A DNA stretch of 64,000 nt, taken from positions 124,001-188,000 of the forward strand of contig JBGAKH010000007.1 in NCBI GenBank assembly GCA_044224515.1, in the 5' to 3' direction. The position numbers were made by a program, and so were the translations under genes. Positions 1 to 9,055 of this stretch are shown here, one piece after another; positions within the stretch are counted from its first letter, which is position 1; each line of letters starts with the position of its first letter. The notes below the pieces were generated by a model. That model searched no databases, was not told where the DNA came from, and saw only the letters and a list, made by a program, of their open reading frames with translations. Source of the stretch: JBBATK01 sp044224515. GTDB lineage: Bacteria > Bacteroidota > Ignavibacteria > Kapaibacteriales > NICIL-2.

Positions 1-775
1 ATACACTTTAAGCGATCGCAATAACGATGTGAATTTTTCCGGGAACCATCGAAAGAACATGATGCGCTCTGTACATGATTCTCTGAAGCGTTTGAATACA
101 GAGTTTATCGATGTATTGTGGTTGCACGCGTGGGACTTCACGACACCCGTAGATGAAGTAATGCGTGGTTTGGATGATCTCGTATCACGTGGTCTTGTGC
201 ACTACATCGGCATCAGCGATACCCCTGCATGGATTGTGTCTCAAGCAAATACGCTCGCAGAGTTTCGAGGCTGGAGACGGTTCATTGCGTTGCAAATCGA
301 ATACTCCCTCATTCAGCGAACTCCTGATCGTGACTTGCTGCCGATGGCCAAAGCACTGGGATTGACTGTGACGCCATGGGGTGCTCTGGCAGGTGGGGCT
401 CTCACCGGAAAATACCTGAAGGGCGAACACGGTAGAATTCCTGAACAATCACTACGCCGCAACGACCGCTCCCAGCGCATTGCTCAAGAAGTTGTTGCGG
501 TGGCAACTGAGATTGGAATCCCGAGTGCAGCGGTAGCGCTGGCATGGATGCGTCAGCGCGGACAATCCATCGTTCCAATCGTGGGAGCCAGAAGAGCCGA
601 GCAATTGAAAGATTCTCTTGTCTGCCTAACACTTAAACTGGATGCACAACAAATACAGCGACTTGACGCACTTTCGGAAGTCGAGCCGGGATTTCCGCAT
701 GACTTCTTGAAGAGTGAAGCTGTGCACGGAGCGATGGGGTCCTCACTTGCAATGATCGACGGATTCCGCAGATAG
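1..775 (+). CDS. Aldo/keto reductase, 5' end outside the window
   Basis: NADPH-dependent oxidoreductase of the aldo/keto reductase superfamily. The frame is open from base 2 to the stop at 773-775, so the gene begins before the window; the GTG at 29 is internal. Visible family features are the NHRKNMMRSV helix, FIDVLWLHAWDF, YIGISDTPAW, the QIEYSLIQR strand and the PWGALAGGALTGKY loop, followed by the GARRAEQL cofactor-binding segment near the C terminus. The missing N terminus would hold the catalytic Asp/Tyr and the beta-1/beta-2 strands. The natural substrate cannot be read from the sequence. No operon partner follows; the next gene is convergent. The family call is firm and the substrate is unknown. 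Confidence 0.93.
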   Translation, partial: YTLSDRNNDVNFSGNHRKNMMRSVHDSLKRLNTEFIDVLWLHAWDFTTPVDEVMRGLDDLVSRGLVHYIGISDTPAWIVSQANTLAEFRGWRRFIALQIEYSLIQRTPDRDLLPMAKALGLTVTPWGALAGGALTGKYLKGEHGRIPEQSLRRNDRSQRIAQEVVAVATEIGIPSAAVALAWMRQRGQSIVPIVGARRAEQLKDSLVCLTLKLDAQQIQRLDALSEVEPGFPHDFLKSEAVHGAMGSSLAMIDGFRR

Positions 776-892
776 TCGCAGACGATGCTTTTTCGCGGGG
801 TCGCTGTGCTCATCATAACGTCTACACGATCACATTCAGAAGATTTCTCCGCACCTGAAGTGCATCCGGTGCCCAAGCACGCTGACTCGGCT

Positions 893-1909
893 CTATGCGC
901 GTGTCAGAACCTTCGATTGACGGAAGGTTCCGTAGCTGTTGGTCGTGCTGAGTTGATATATGTATGCACTATCGGATAGTTCGAGTGCTCGTGCATCAAG
1001 ACCCACATGATGCTCGCCTACATCACGATAGTCATCGAGCAGAGTCGCTATTTTCTTTCCTTGTACGTCGAAGAGTTCTATCAGTACCAAGGCAGGGTTG
1101 TGAACCAGAAAGGGTATACGCGTTTCTTGGACGAAGGGGTTCGGAAAATTTTGAAGTAGTTGGAATTGTCCACCTGTTTCAGGTTCTAGGTCTATCAATC
1201 CGTTAGCCGCCGCAGCTATTCCGACAACTAAAGAAGCAATGAGACCACCCGTATCGGGGTTCTCGCTTACCGAAGCAGTTTGGTACACGGAGCCATCACC
1301 AAAGACATTGTCCGCGGAGTTCGATGCAACGGACGTGTTCTGCCCGTGTGCTGCGTACTGCGAGGTCGCATAGACTTGTTTGTTCAACGCGTCCGGAAAA
1401 CACAACTGAGAGGTCGCACTCAACACAGAGCTCAAATACATCTCAAAGTGAATGTGTGTGGTGCGTCCATTGTACCAGCCCGGATACACAGTGTTAAACT
1501 GCACCCGGCCGTTCGCGTCTGACATCTGGATTCCACGACAAAATGTTTGACCCACCGTATTCGCACCTGGCTGAGAATAACCTGAGTATACTCCGTCTTT
1601 ATCACAGTGCCAGACATCCACTCGGACGTTGGGCAAAGGCGCGCAGTTGTCGTTGACATTGACAATGGTGAGGTCAACCTGTAGGGCAAGACCGTTTTTG
1701 TCTTCATTTATTGCTCGTCGAAACATCGACGAATCGGAACTGAGATCAAGCGGATAAGGTCCGCGCGTTTCTGAGGGGATGAGCACACAGCCCGAGCGCT
1801 TGAGCTCTTTGCGCGCCATAGCGGCTACTGCCTCACTGCCCGTGGTTACCGCTAACATGGAACCGATTCCCACTATGCCAAGGCTACGAAGAAAATCTTT
1901 GCGTTGCAT
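893..1909 (-). CDS. Exported intradiol ring-cleavage dioxygenase-like protein with T9SS sorting domain
   Basis: 338 residues from the ATG at 1909. An upstream in-frame start would add 20 basic residues before the signal sequence, so I prefer 1909. Residues 1-30 form an export signal (MQRKDFLRSLGIVGIGSMLA, with a single Arg, not a classic twin-Arg). Residues about 40-260 match the protocatechuate/catechol 1,2-dioxygenase fold: DVWHCDKDGVYSGY and PGWYNGRTTHIHF supply the expected iron ligands Tyr108, Tyr146, His152 and His154. Residues about 262-338 are a type-A T9SS C-terminal domain (QNFPNPF start, YIYQLST, final Arg-Ala). Known enzymes of this family act in the cytoplasm on catechols; export to the surface is inferred from the tail. 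Whether it cleaves aromatics is untested. Confidence 0.85.
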   Translation of the reverse strand: MQRKDFLRSLGIVGIGSMLAVTTGSEAVAAMARKELKRSGCVLIPSETRGPYPLDLSSDSSMFRRAINEDKNGLALQVDLTIVNVNDNCAPLPNVRVDVWHCDKDGVYSGYSQPGANTVGQTFCRGIQMSDANGRVQFNTVYPGWYNGRTTHIHFEMYLSSVLSATSQLCFPDALNKQVYATSQYAAHGQNTSVASNSADNVFGDGSVYQTASVSENPDTGGLIASLVVGIAAAANGLIDLEPETGGQFQLLQNFPNPFVQETRIPFLVHNPALVLIELFDVQGKKIATLLDDYRDVGEHHVGLDARALELSDSAYIYQLSTTNSYGTFRQSKVLTRA

Positions 1910-2126
1910 GGTTCTATCTTCCAATTGGTGCTGAAAAGTACTCGCACGAGCTCGGGACCTAGGGTGCATGACACGTCGTCGTCAACGACATAGCATGGAT
2001 CCCGAATTCAACTCGCATCGTCATGAATGGATTGCCGTCCCTTCATCCTTAACAAAACAAGGTCGAGAATTTGGTTACAAGTCCGATCTTGATGCGGTGT
2101 TGCTCGCCGCCAATACGGTATTTTCG

Positions 2127-2132
2127 TATAAT
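2127..2132 (+). promoter_or_regulatory. Possible -10 box upstream of the Lon-like gene
   Basis: A TATAAT hexamer lies 25 bases before the ATG at 2158. No good -35 hexamer stands at 16-18 bases; a TTGCTC stands about 21 bases upstream. A housekeeping promoter is plausible from the -10 match alone. Confidence 0.3.
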
Positions 2133-2157
2133 TCTCTCTTGTCCCTTTGTAGATGCC

Positions 2158-4704
2158 ATGGCAAAGAAATCCAACGAATCCACTTCTCGTAAATCCTCAC
2201 AGAAGCGTTTAGCGGTACCGACTTCAGCCCCTAACACAAGAAGGCAAGCCGGTAGCCCTCGGCGCAAGGGAACTAAAGACGCTCCGGCATTGCGCGAGTT
2301 GCTGGCCGATCAGTTACGATGGCGCTGTGACAGCAGTATCTTTCGTTTTAAATCGACAGCGGAACTCGAGCCTTTGAATGGTATCGTTGGACAGCACCGC
2401 GCGATAGAAGCTATTCGTTTAGGAGCGGAGATAGCTTCGAGAGGGTACAACATCTTTGTTATGAGTTTGCTTGGTACCGGACGACTAACAACGATTCAAT
2501 CAGTGCTACAACGTGTGGTTAAATCGCACCAGGCTTTTGTGGACTACGCCTACGTACACAACTTCAAGAATCCTGACATGCCTCGGCTTCTCAAGTTTCA
2601 AGCAGGGGGAGGACGAGCCTTTGCAAAAGCCATGGAAGACAATCTTGCTGTCCTCCGACGTCAGATACCACAGCTTTTTGATGATACCTCTTTTCGTCGC
2701 TCGCGCAATGAACTCATTAAGAATTTTCGCAAGCAGGAACAAGAACTGCTTCAAGATTTCGATGAGCACTTGCGTAGACGTGGATTTACACTCGGTCAGA
2801 TTCAAGGTGAAGACGGAAGTTCAGTGCAAGAGATCTTCGTACTGTATCGTGACAAAACATTGTTGATTGATGATTTGGATCAGCTCGTCGCAGATGGACA
2901 CATGTCTGAACGCAGAGCTCAAGAACGTCGCGACCACTATTTGCAACATCGCGATGAACTCGTTGATCTTGCACGTAAGCAAATGCTTTTGGCGCAGAAC
3001 TTTCGCAGTTCTCTTATAGAACACGACCGACATTACGCTGCGCACATTGTACGAGCTGCATTCCAGTCTGAGCGTGAGTCATACACAGAGCCCAAGGTTC
3101 AAGAGTACTTGTCTGAATGCGAAAGAGATTTGCTTGAGAATATTGAGATTTTTTCGCCGGCAACGACAGAAGCAGGTGGTGATGCGGTGCTGACCGGCGG
3201 ACAAATTCTTAGCGACAAATTGCTCCAGTACTCTGTCAATGTTGTGGTTGACAACAAAGACACAAAGTCACCACCAATCATTATTGAGTCCTATCCAACC
3301 TATGTCAACCTTTTCGGGACGATCGAAAAGAAAATTGATAAGAACGGATACGTAAAGACAGACTTCACGCAGATAAAACCGGGCGCTCTGCTGCGAGCAG
3401 ATGGCGGATATTTGATTGTCAATGCTACAGATCTCTTAAGTGACGCTACCGTATGGAATAATCTGAAACGAGTTTTGTTGTATGGTCGCCTCGAGATTCA
3501 ATCGCAAGACAGTTCAGCGGTCATGAACACAGCTTTGAAACCTGAGCTGATCGAGAGCAACGTGAAGGTCATAATGCTAGGCAATTACGAGACCTACACG
3601 GCGCTCTACGAAGTGGAGGAAGACTTCAAAAAAATGTTTAAGATTCCGGCGGAGTTTGACTACGAAACAGACCGCGCCGAAAAAATGTTGCACAACTATG
3701 CGCGCTTTATCGCCAAAATCTGTACCGAGGAAAAGCTACCGCATGCAAACCCCGAAGGTGTAGCAGCTATCGTGGAGTGGGCTGTGGCACAGACGGAAGA
3801 CAAAAACAAAATCACGATAAATTTCTCGGAAGTCGCCGACCTCATTCGTGAAGCGGCATACTTCGCAAGACTTGATGCCAAGCGTGTTCTTGGTCGTGTG
3901 AGTGTTGAAAAGGCAACAAAGATGCGGCACCACCGCACCGAGTTGCAAGATCACAAGATTCAAAACCAAATCCTGCAAGGCACCGTTTTGATCGACACGA
4001 GCGGAGCTCGTGTCGGACAAATCAACGGTTTGACGGTCTACAGCACAGGTTTAATCTCATTTGGAAAGCCTGCTCGCATCAGTGTCAGCACCGGAGCCGG
4101 ATCTGCCGGCATCATCAATATCGAACGAGAATCCGAGTTCAGCGGAAACACCCATACCAAAGGCATACTCATTATCAGTGGGCTATTGCGCGAGTTGTTT
4201 GCCCAACGTCGCCCTCTGGCTCTTACGGCAACTATTGCTTTTGAACAGAACTATGGTGGTGTTGATGGTGACAGCGCGAGTGCTGCTGAGGCCTATGCAC
4301 TGCTTTCATCTCTGGCAAATGTTCCCATCACGCAGTCCGTTGCATGTACCGGAAGCATTAACCAGAAGGGGGACATACAACCTGTTGGCGGGGTCAACGA
4401 AAAAATCAAAGGTTTCTTTGAAATTTGTCAGAAGCGAGGACTCACCGGCTCTCAAGGTGTTATAATTCCGGCGCAAAACGTAGCTGACCTCATGCTGGAT
4501 GAAAGTATCATCGCCGCGGTTCGAGAAGGAAAGTTCCACATCTACCCTGTAGCGCACTTTGAAGAAGGTATCCCGATTCTCATGGGTGTAGAAGCCGGTG
4601 TTCTTCGAAATGACTACAGCTATGCAGAGGGAACGCTTTTCCATGCGGTGGATCGTCGCTTGGAAGAACTCTATCAAGTGGCACTTCGTTGGGAGTTGCG
4701 ATAA
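2158..4704 (+). CDS. ATP-dependent protease of the Lon superfamily (AAA_32 + Lon catalytic domain)
   Basis: 848 residues from the ATG at 2158; the longer frame from 2071 adds only non-conserved sequence. The lysine-rich N terminus is followed by an AAA-type module starting near residue 60 (IVGQHRAIEAIRLG) with a P-loop reading SLLGTGRLT, an inserted coiled-coil middle region, and a C-terminal Lon protease domain. The Ser-Lys dyad is Ser706 in GVDGDSASAAEA and Lys749 in VGGVNEKIKGF; the spacing of 43 residues equals that of E. coli Lon. The N-terminal substrate-binding domain of classical LonA is absent, so this belongs to the soluble LonB/C-like group, which degrades cytoplasmic proteins. The P-loop has Arg where Lys is usual. 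The stop codon overlaps the next start by one base. Confidence 0.9.
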   Translation: MAKKSNESTSRKSSQKRLAVPTSAPNTRRQAGSPRRKGTKDAPALRELLADQLRWRCDSSIFRFKSTAELEPLNGIVGQHRAIEAIRLGAEIASRGYNIFVMSLLGTGRLTTIQSVLQRVVKSHQAFVDYAYVHNFKNPDMPRLLKFQAGGGRAFAKAMEDNLAVLRRQIPQLFDDTSFRRSRNELIKNFRKQEQELLQDFDEHLRRRGFTLGQIQGEDGSSVQEIFVLYRDKTLLIDDLDQLVADGHMSERRAQERRDHYLQHRDELVDLARKQMLLAQNFRSSLIEHDRHYAAHIVRAAFQSERESYTEPKVQEYLSECERDLLENIEIFSPATTEAGGDAVLTGGQILSDKLLQYSVNVVVDNKDTKSPPIIIESYPTYVNLFGTIEKKIDKNGYVKTDFTQIKPGALLRADGGYLIVNATDLLSDATVWNNLKRVLLYGRLEIQSQDSSAVMNTALKPELIESNVKVIMLGNYETYTALYEVEEDFKKMFKIPAEFDYETDRAEKMLHNYARFIAKICTEEKLPHANPEGVAAIVEWAVAQTEDKNKITINFSEVADLIREAAYFARLDAKRVLGRVSVEKATKMRHHRTELQDHKIQNQILQGTVLIDTSGARVGQINGLTVYSTGLISFGKPARISVSTGAGSAGIINIERESEFSGNTHTKGILIISGLLRELFAQRRPLALTATIAFEQNYGGVDGDSASAAEAYALLSSLANVPITQSVACTGSINQKGDIQPVGGVNEKIKGFFEICQKRGLTGSQGVIIPAQNVADLMLDESIIAAVREGKFHIYPVAHFEEGIPILMGVEAGVLRNDYSYAEGTLFHAVDRRLEELYQVALRWELR

Positions 4705-5150
4705 TGAGTTGGGAGCGTATGCGCTCTGTGAAAAGCCTTGATGATTTCTTGGAACAGTGCAACGACGAGGAGCGACAAGTCGTTGAACTCGTCCGGCATG
4801 AGCTTGGACTATACCCGGAAGTCAGGACAAAGCTATCCTACGGCGTGCCGTATTTCTATCGCAACAGACGCATTGCGTTTGTTTGGCCGGCGTCGGCAGC
4901 ATTTGGTCCCAAACACGGTGTGCTGATCGGATTTTGTTTTGGCAGTCAGCTCATCGATCATGACGCACTCTTGCAGTTGGGAGATCGCAGACAGGTGAGT
5001 TGGTTGCACGTTCAAACTCGAGACGAGGTTCCCATTCCCGCTCTGAGGAATTTCCTGGCTCAGGCAATGATGATTGATGACGCCTTCGGAAGCGCAAAAT
5101 CCCGTACCAAACCATCCAAGGTCGTTCGACCTTCAAAGAAAACGTCATAG
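4704..5150 (+). CDS. DUF1801 (YdhG-like) domain protein
   Basis: 148 residues from the ATG at 4704, which shares its A with the TAA stop of the Lon-like gene (TAATG), so the two are translationally coupled. The fold is the small alpha/beta DUF1801 domain: an N-terminal helix with DDFLEQCNDEERQVVELVR, then RTKLSYGVPYFYRNRRIAFVWP, and a hydrophobic strand ending in GVLIGFCFGSQL. The C terminus is a Lys/Arg/Ser-rich tail of about 20 residues. The family has no settled biochemical function. Coupling to a protease hints at a shared transcript rather than a proven shared role. Confidence 0.75.
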   Translation: MSWERMRSVKSLDDFLEQCNDEERQVVELVRHELGLYPEVRTKLSYGVPYFYRNRRIAFVWPASAAFGPKHGVLIGFCFGSQLIDHDALLQLGDRRQVSWLHVQTRDEVPIPALRNFLAQAMMIDDAFGSAKSRTKPSKVVRPSKKTS

Positions 5151-5384
5151 CCTTATGAACCCATCCCGCCAAGGTAAGTGCTACAAGCCAAACTCTACAA
5201 ACAAGCTGGAATGAGTCTGTAGTTGAACCGATCGCTGCACTCGCAACGCGACCGGAATTCCCCTCAGGCAGAGACTCTGTGTACGCTGCCAACCGATCCG
5301 CACTGTGGCGTGCAGATAAAGCATATTTTTGCTACGCGACCTTGACGTTGTTCTTCGCGTGGTTTCAATTCTTATCAGCGCTTC

Positions 5385-6056
5385 ATGAAGCATCCAATAC
5401 TCCTTGCACCCAGCCTTTTGTCCGCCGATTTCTCGCAGCTTGGCGCTGACGTAAAGCGATGTGAAGCCGCCGGCGCGGATCTCTTGCATGTGGATGTCAT
5501 GGATGGACACTTCGTACCGAACATCACGCTTGGTCCGTTGGTTGTGCAAGCAATACGTCCCCATACCTCGCTGCCACTTGATTGCCATTTGATGATCAGC
5601 GAACCCGATCGTTACATACAGCAGTTTGCTCAAGCAGGAGCAAACTGGATTTCGGTGCACGTTGAAACCTGCGCACATATTCATCGGAGTTTGTCACTTA
5701 TTAAAGAACAGGGATGTAAAGCCGGCATCGTGTTAAATCCGGCCACTCCTTTGGACCACGCTTTTGCGGCAGCTGAGTACTGCGACTTCATTCTGCTCAT
5801 GTCAGTTAATCCGGGCTTTGGCGGACAACGCTTTATTCCTTCGCTGCTGCATCGAGCTCGCGAACTGCGTAACTGGCTGGATGCACGAGGTCTTTCATCA
5901 GTGTTTTTGGAGGTTGACGGAGGAGTCAACAAAGAAAATGTAGCTGCGATCGTCGATGCAGGATGTTCTGCAATCGTGAGTGGAAATGCCTTGTTCAGCG
6001 GTGACTTAGCTCAAAACATCAGAGACATGCGAACGGCCATCCAAGGCACAGTTTAA
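5385..6056 (+). CDS. rpe: Ribulose-phosphate 3-epimerase
   Basis: 223 residues, the usual length of the family. It interconverts ribulose 5-phosphate and xylulose 5-phosphate in the pentose phosphate pathway. The TIM-barrel motifs are in order: LAPSLLSADF, the metal-binding HVDVMDGHFVPN with catalytic Asp, LPLDCHLMI, ISVHVETC, GIVLNPATPL, LLMSVNPGFGGQ, and LEVDGGVNKENV with the second catalytic Asp, closing with IVSGNALF. The ATG at 5385 starts three residues before the conserved first strand and has no upstream alternative. It stands alone, with 234 bases before it and 135 bases to the next likely start. Confidence 0.97.
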   Translation: MKHPILLAPSLLSADFSQLGADVKRCEAAGADLLHVDVMDGHFVPNITLGPLVVQAIRPHTSLPLDCHLMISEPDRYIQQFAQAGANWISVHVETCAHIHRSLSLIKEQGCKAGIVLNPATPLDHAFAAAEYCDFILLMSVNPGFGGQRFIPSLLHRARELRNWLDARGLSSVFLEVDGGVNKENVAAIVDAGCSAIVSGNALFSGDLAQNIRDMRTAIQGTV

Positions 6057-6191
6057 GGCGAGAACGACTCGTCTACTGACCAATACTGAACCCGTAATAG
6101 TACGTATTTGAAGTGCGACCCGGCTCAAGCACCTTTGTGTGTGGAGCAGTCGTACTCTGTTGCGACACTCTATCAACACTTAACTCTACTT

Positions 6192-6992
6192 ATGGCACGC
6201 GAAGTACCTTTACCGGCTGATCCGGAGTCGATTGTCGATCAGTTTTCGGCCTTTGTCGAAATCGTCCGCATACTGCGCACGGATTGTCCGTGGGATCGTG
6301 AGCAAACTCATGAGTCCATCTCCCATTTGCTTATTGAAGAAGCATACGAGACCCTCGACGCCATTCGCGAGAAAGACGACGCAGAGTTCTCTAAAGAACT
6401 CGGAGATCTTTTGTTGCACGTCGTCATGCATTCCGTGCTTGCGGAGGAGCGAGGCGCATTCCGTCTTCGTGATGTCATCGATCGCGTCAGCGCAAAGCTT
6501 GTTCATCGCCACCCTCATGTGTTTGGAGACGCCGGTGCCGAGAGCACCGCTCAAGTCCTACAAAACTGGGAATCGCAAAAGATGAAAGAGGGCCGCTCGT
6601 CCATCCTGCAAGGTGTCCCCAAAACATTGCCGGCATTACTGAGGGCCCAGCGCACACAAGAGAAGGCAGCGAATGTTGGCTTCGACTGGGATAATCGCAC
6701 CGATGTGTGGGCCAAAGTTGAAGAGGAATTGCATGAGTTTAAAACTGAGCTTCTTGCACAAAATCGTCAAGCGAGTACAGAGGAGTTTGGCGACCTGCTT
6801 TTTGCCTTAGTCAACGCCGGACGATTTGAGCAGTTGGTGGCAGAAGAAGCTCTTCAGTCCACGACGAATAAGTTTAGCCGTCGCTTTCAGTACATCGAGG
6901 CTAGAGCTCGAGAACATGGTCGTGATCTTCGCGAAATGACTCTTGCAGAAATGGATGAGTGGTGGAACGAAGCCAAAGCCGCCAAAATCTAG
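6192..6992 (+). CDS. mazG: Nucleoside triphosphate pyrophosphohydrolase MazG
   Basis: Hydrolyses NTPs to NMPs plus pyrophosphate, a housecleaning and alarmone-modulating enzyme. 266 residues from the ATG at 6192, close to the 263 of E. coli MazG; a TTG at 6108 would add 28 poorly conserved residues. It has two tandem MazG helical domains. The first carries LRTDCPWDREQTHESISHL and the metal-binding LLIEEAYETLDAI with EELGDLLLH-type residues (KELGDLLLHVVMHS). The second has VGFDWDNRTDVWAKVEEELHEF and EEFGDLLFALVN. Between them stands HPHVFGD. Neither start has a recognisable Shine-Dalgarno site. Confidence 0.95.
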   Translation: MAREVPLPADPESIVDQFSAFVEIVRILRTDCPWDREQTHESISHLLIEEAYETLDAIREKDDAEFSKELGDLLLHVVMHSVLAEERGAFRLRDVIDRVSAKLVHRHPHVFGDAGAESTAQVLQNWESQKMKEGRSSILQGVPKTLPALLRAQRTQEKAANVGFDWDNRTDVWAKVEEELHEFKTELLAQNRQASTEEFGDLLFALVNAGRFEQLVAEEALQSTTNKFSRRFQYIEARAREHGRDLREMTLAEMDEWWNEAKAAKI

Positions 6993-7181
6993 GTTAGTTC
7001 TAGAGCGTGGGCAGTGTTGGAATCATATTGGAGTTAACGTGCTCTCGGTGACTACGTACTCATCTTGAGCTATGCATTACGAATGAGCTCTTCGAAGTAG
7101 TACAATAACCTTAGTAGCGGTTCGCACGAGGAAACTGTTTGTTTTGAAATCTTTCGACGCATCAATTAGTCTATAGTTTGA

Positions 7182-8612
7182 ATGTCTTTGTTACGCCTCA
7201 TACTGTGTATCATCCTTCTTCCGCTTGGAACAACAGGCGCGGAGTTGCATGCTGCTATGCGAGGAGTGAACACGGAGCGGGATGGACATCATGGTCGACA
7301 CGCGCGGTATGTCTCTTCGAAAATGTATCGAAGTGTTCAGGCGAGCTCATCTTCAGACTCGCGCTCTGCGCGAGCGCTTAAGCACGTTCCGAGTGAACCT
7401 GCGGCTCTGCATTCATTTGCCGCGCAGATGTTGAAGAAGCATCGTCGTGAATACGCCGATCAGATTGCTGCAGCTACGACACCCAAGTCTGAGCAACGTA
7501 CTGAGCAGACGAGTGGCACACAAGCGGAACTGAGTCCGGAGCAACAAAAGATCGAACGTGAATTGGAGAAAGCGTCGTCGACTTTGATCTCGGGTGGCAG
7601 CGGACGTAGCGTTTGCATTGCCATTACGGGCGTAGACTCACGTCTCGGAGTGGCTCAACGCCATGCAGACGCCAACCACGTACTGCGCATTTGGCTTGAA
7701 AGTGGTCGCATCGACATTTTCTCAATTCCGCGTGGAACGCATGTGGAAGCCGGCTTTAAAAGCGATGCCTTGAATTATTTGGCAAACCTTCGCTCTAATA
7801 AAGGTAGAGAAGCATACCTGCGAAAAGTTGCTGAGATCGCTTCAGTCCCGCGCATCGATTATTGGGTTGAGTTAGGATTTTCACAAGCTATCGGTTTGAT
7901 TGAGATGCTTGGCTTCAAAGATAAAGCAGCGTCGACTTTGCATGTATTGCGTACACGAAAAGCCTACGCGGTTGGTGACTACCAGCGGTGTTATAATCAA
8001 GGGCAGTTCATTCGCCAGATGATCCTGAACAACTTCAATAAATCCACAGGTTTTCTTGGCACTGTTGCTCTACGTGGAGCCCTCGGACTGGTTGAAACCA
8101 ACCTTACACTCGATGCAGCCCGTATGATCATCGATGAACTCGAACGTCGCCACTTTCCCGCTTCGACAGCAAGTGTAAACGTGTATCTACGTCCGGCTTT
8201 CAAAGCGCGCCTTAAGGAGTTGAATCTGTCGTCACCCGAAGCTATCACCAAACTAAACTCAGAGCTCAATTCAAAGCTCAATTCAGGTGGATACATTGGA
8301 AAGTCAAAAGCGCCGGCCTTTGATGCCGCGAAATATGAGCGACAGCTTCTTGCGAAAATTCAGCGTGCGGAGCACGCTATACAAAAGAGTCCTAAGACTG
8401 CTATCGCCACGCTGAACCAAGTCTACAAGCAGCGCAGCTGGATACAGATTAAAAACGAGACGAAGCGCATGGAATACATGCGACGCGTGTGCGAGGCCCT
8501 TGCCCAGAGTTATGATCGACAAGGTTTTGCTATAGAGGCTGATAACATTCGATACTTTGCGGAACAGCAACTCAAAGGCTCGTCCAATATGCTTGGGACT
8601 ACACTACAGTAA
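7182..8612 (+). CDS. Exported protein with a LytR-CpsA-Psr (LCP)-like domain
   Basis: 476 residues. A hydrophobic N terminus (residues 1-20) looks like a signal peptide or anchor, followed by a low-complexity Ser/Arg/Lys-rich linker to about residue 140. Residues about 143-290 carry the LCP signature in order: ITGVDSR (150-154), ADANHV in place of the usual SDTNMV, IDIFSIPRGTHV for SIPRDT, RIDYWVELGFSQAIGLIEMLG for the DYYV..F..LVDALGG strand, and LRTRKAYAVGDYQRCYNQGQ for YVRxR...GDxxRxxRQ. The last 170 residues are helical and unassigned. LCP enzymes transfer undecaprenyl-linked glycopolymers to peptidoglycan or protein; the role here is inferred. It is monocistronic and converges on crcB. 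Confidence 0.7.
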   Translation: MSLLRLILCIILLPLGTTGAELHAAMRGVNTERDGHHGRHARYVSSKMYRSVQASSSSDSRSARALKHVPSEPAALHSFAAQMLKKHRREYADQIAAATTPKSEQRTEQTSGTQAELSPEQQKIERELEKASSTLISGGSGRSVCIAITGVDSRLGVAQRHADANHVLRIWLESGRIDIFSIPRGTHVEAGFKSDALNYLANLRSNKGREAYLRKVAEIASVPRIDYWVELGFSQAIGLIEMLGFKDKAASTLHVLRTRKAYAVGDYQRCYNQGQFIRQMILNNFNKSTGFLGTVALRGALGLVETNLTLDAARMIIDELERRHFPASTASVNVYLRPAFKARLKELNLSSPEAITKLNSELNSKLNSGGYIGKSKAPAFDAAKYERQLLAKIQRAEHAIQKSPKTAIATLNQVYKQRSWIQIKNETKRMEYMRRVCEALAQSYDRQGFAIEADNIRYFAEQQLKGSSNMLGTTLQ

Positions 8613-8683
8613 GAATTGCAAAACGTGTTGGCTTTGGGCTGAAGAGCCGGTGTTGCGGGGGAGGGGGGTTCACCTCATGCGCA

Positions 8684-9055
8684 CTACAAACTTCGTAGAA
8701 TCCACATTGCGACAAAGGTAGCAGCAAGACCTGCGAGAACGCTTCCGGCAACGTACAAAAACGCAGGAAAGAGGGCACCGTCTCGAACGAGGATTAGAGT
8801 CTCCGCGCTGAAGGTAGAAAAAGTCGTAAAGCCGCCGCAGATTCCCGTTGCCAGAAACAACCTCAACTCGAAACTTAAAACACTTCGTGCACTCAAGGCG
8901 TAGACGATGCCGATGACAAAAGAGCCTACAACATTTATCGTGAAGGTAGCCCAGGGAAAGGACGACGAGGTCGAGGCCGAAATGAGATTCGACAGAAGGT
9001 AGCGAGCACAGCTGCCAATACAGCCCCCAAGACCAACCCAGAAGAGGGCGGTCAT
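8684..9055 (-). CDS. crcB: Fluoride ion channel CrcB/Fluc
   Basis: 123 residues with four predicted membrane helices, as expected for a Fluc monomer that works as a dual-topology dimer to export fluoride. Conserved features are GGCIGSCARYLLSN in helix 1, FPWATFTINVVGSF in helix 2, and GICGGFTTFSTFSAE, which holds the central Na+-site and Phe-box region, in helix 3. The start ATG overlaps the stop of the upstream transhydrogenase subunit gene by one base (TAATG), so the two are coupled. No fluoride riboswitch consensus was recognised upstream of the pair. Confidence 0.95.
   Translation of the reverse strand: MTALFWVGLGGCIGSCARYLLSNLISASTSSSFPWATFTINVVGSFVIGIVYALSARSVLSFELRLFLATGICGGFTTFSTFSAETLILVRDGALFPAFLYVAGSVLAGLAATFVAMWILRSL

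Noticed and set aside
907..930. 8-base-pair inverted repeat GAACCTTC/GAAGGTTC as a terminator
   Set aside because: It lies within the last codons of the minus-strand intradiol dioxygenase gene and has no T tract.
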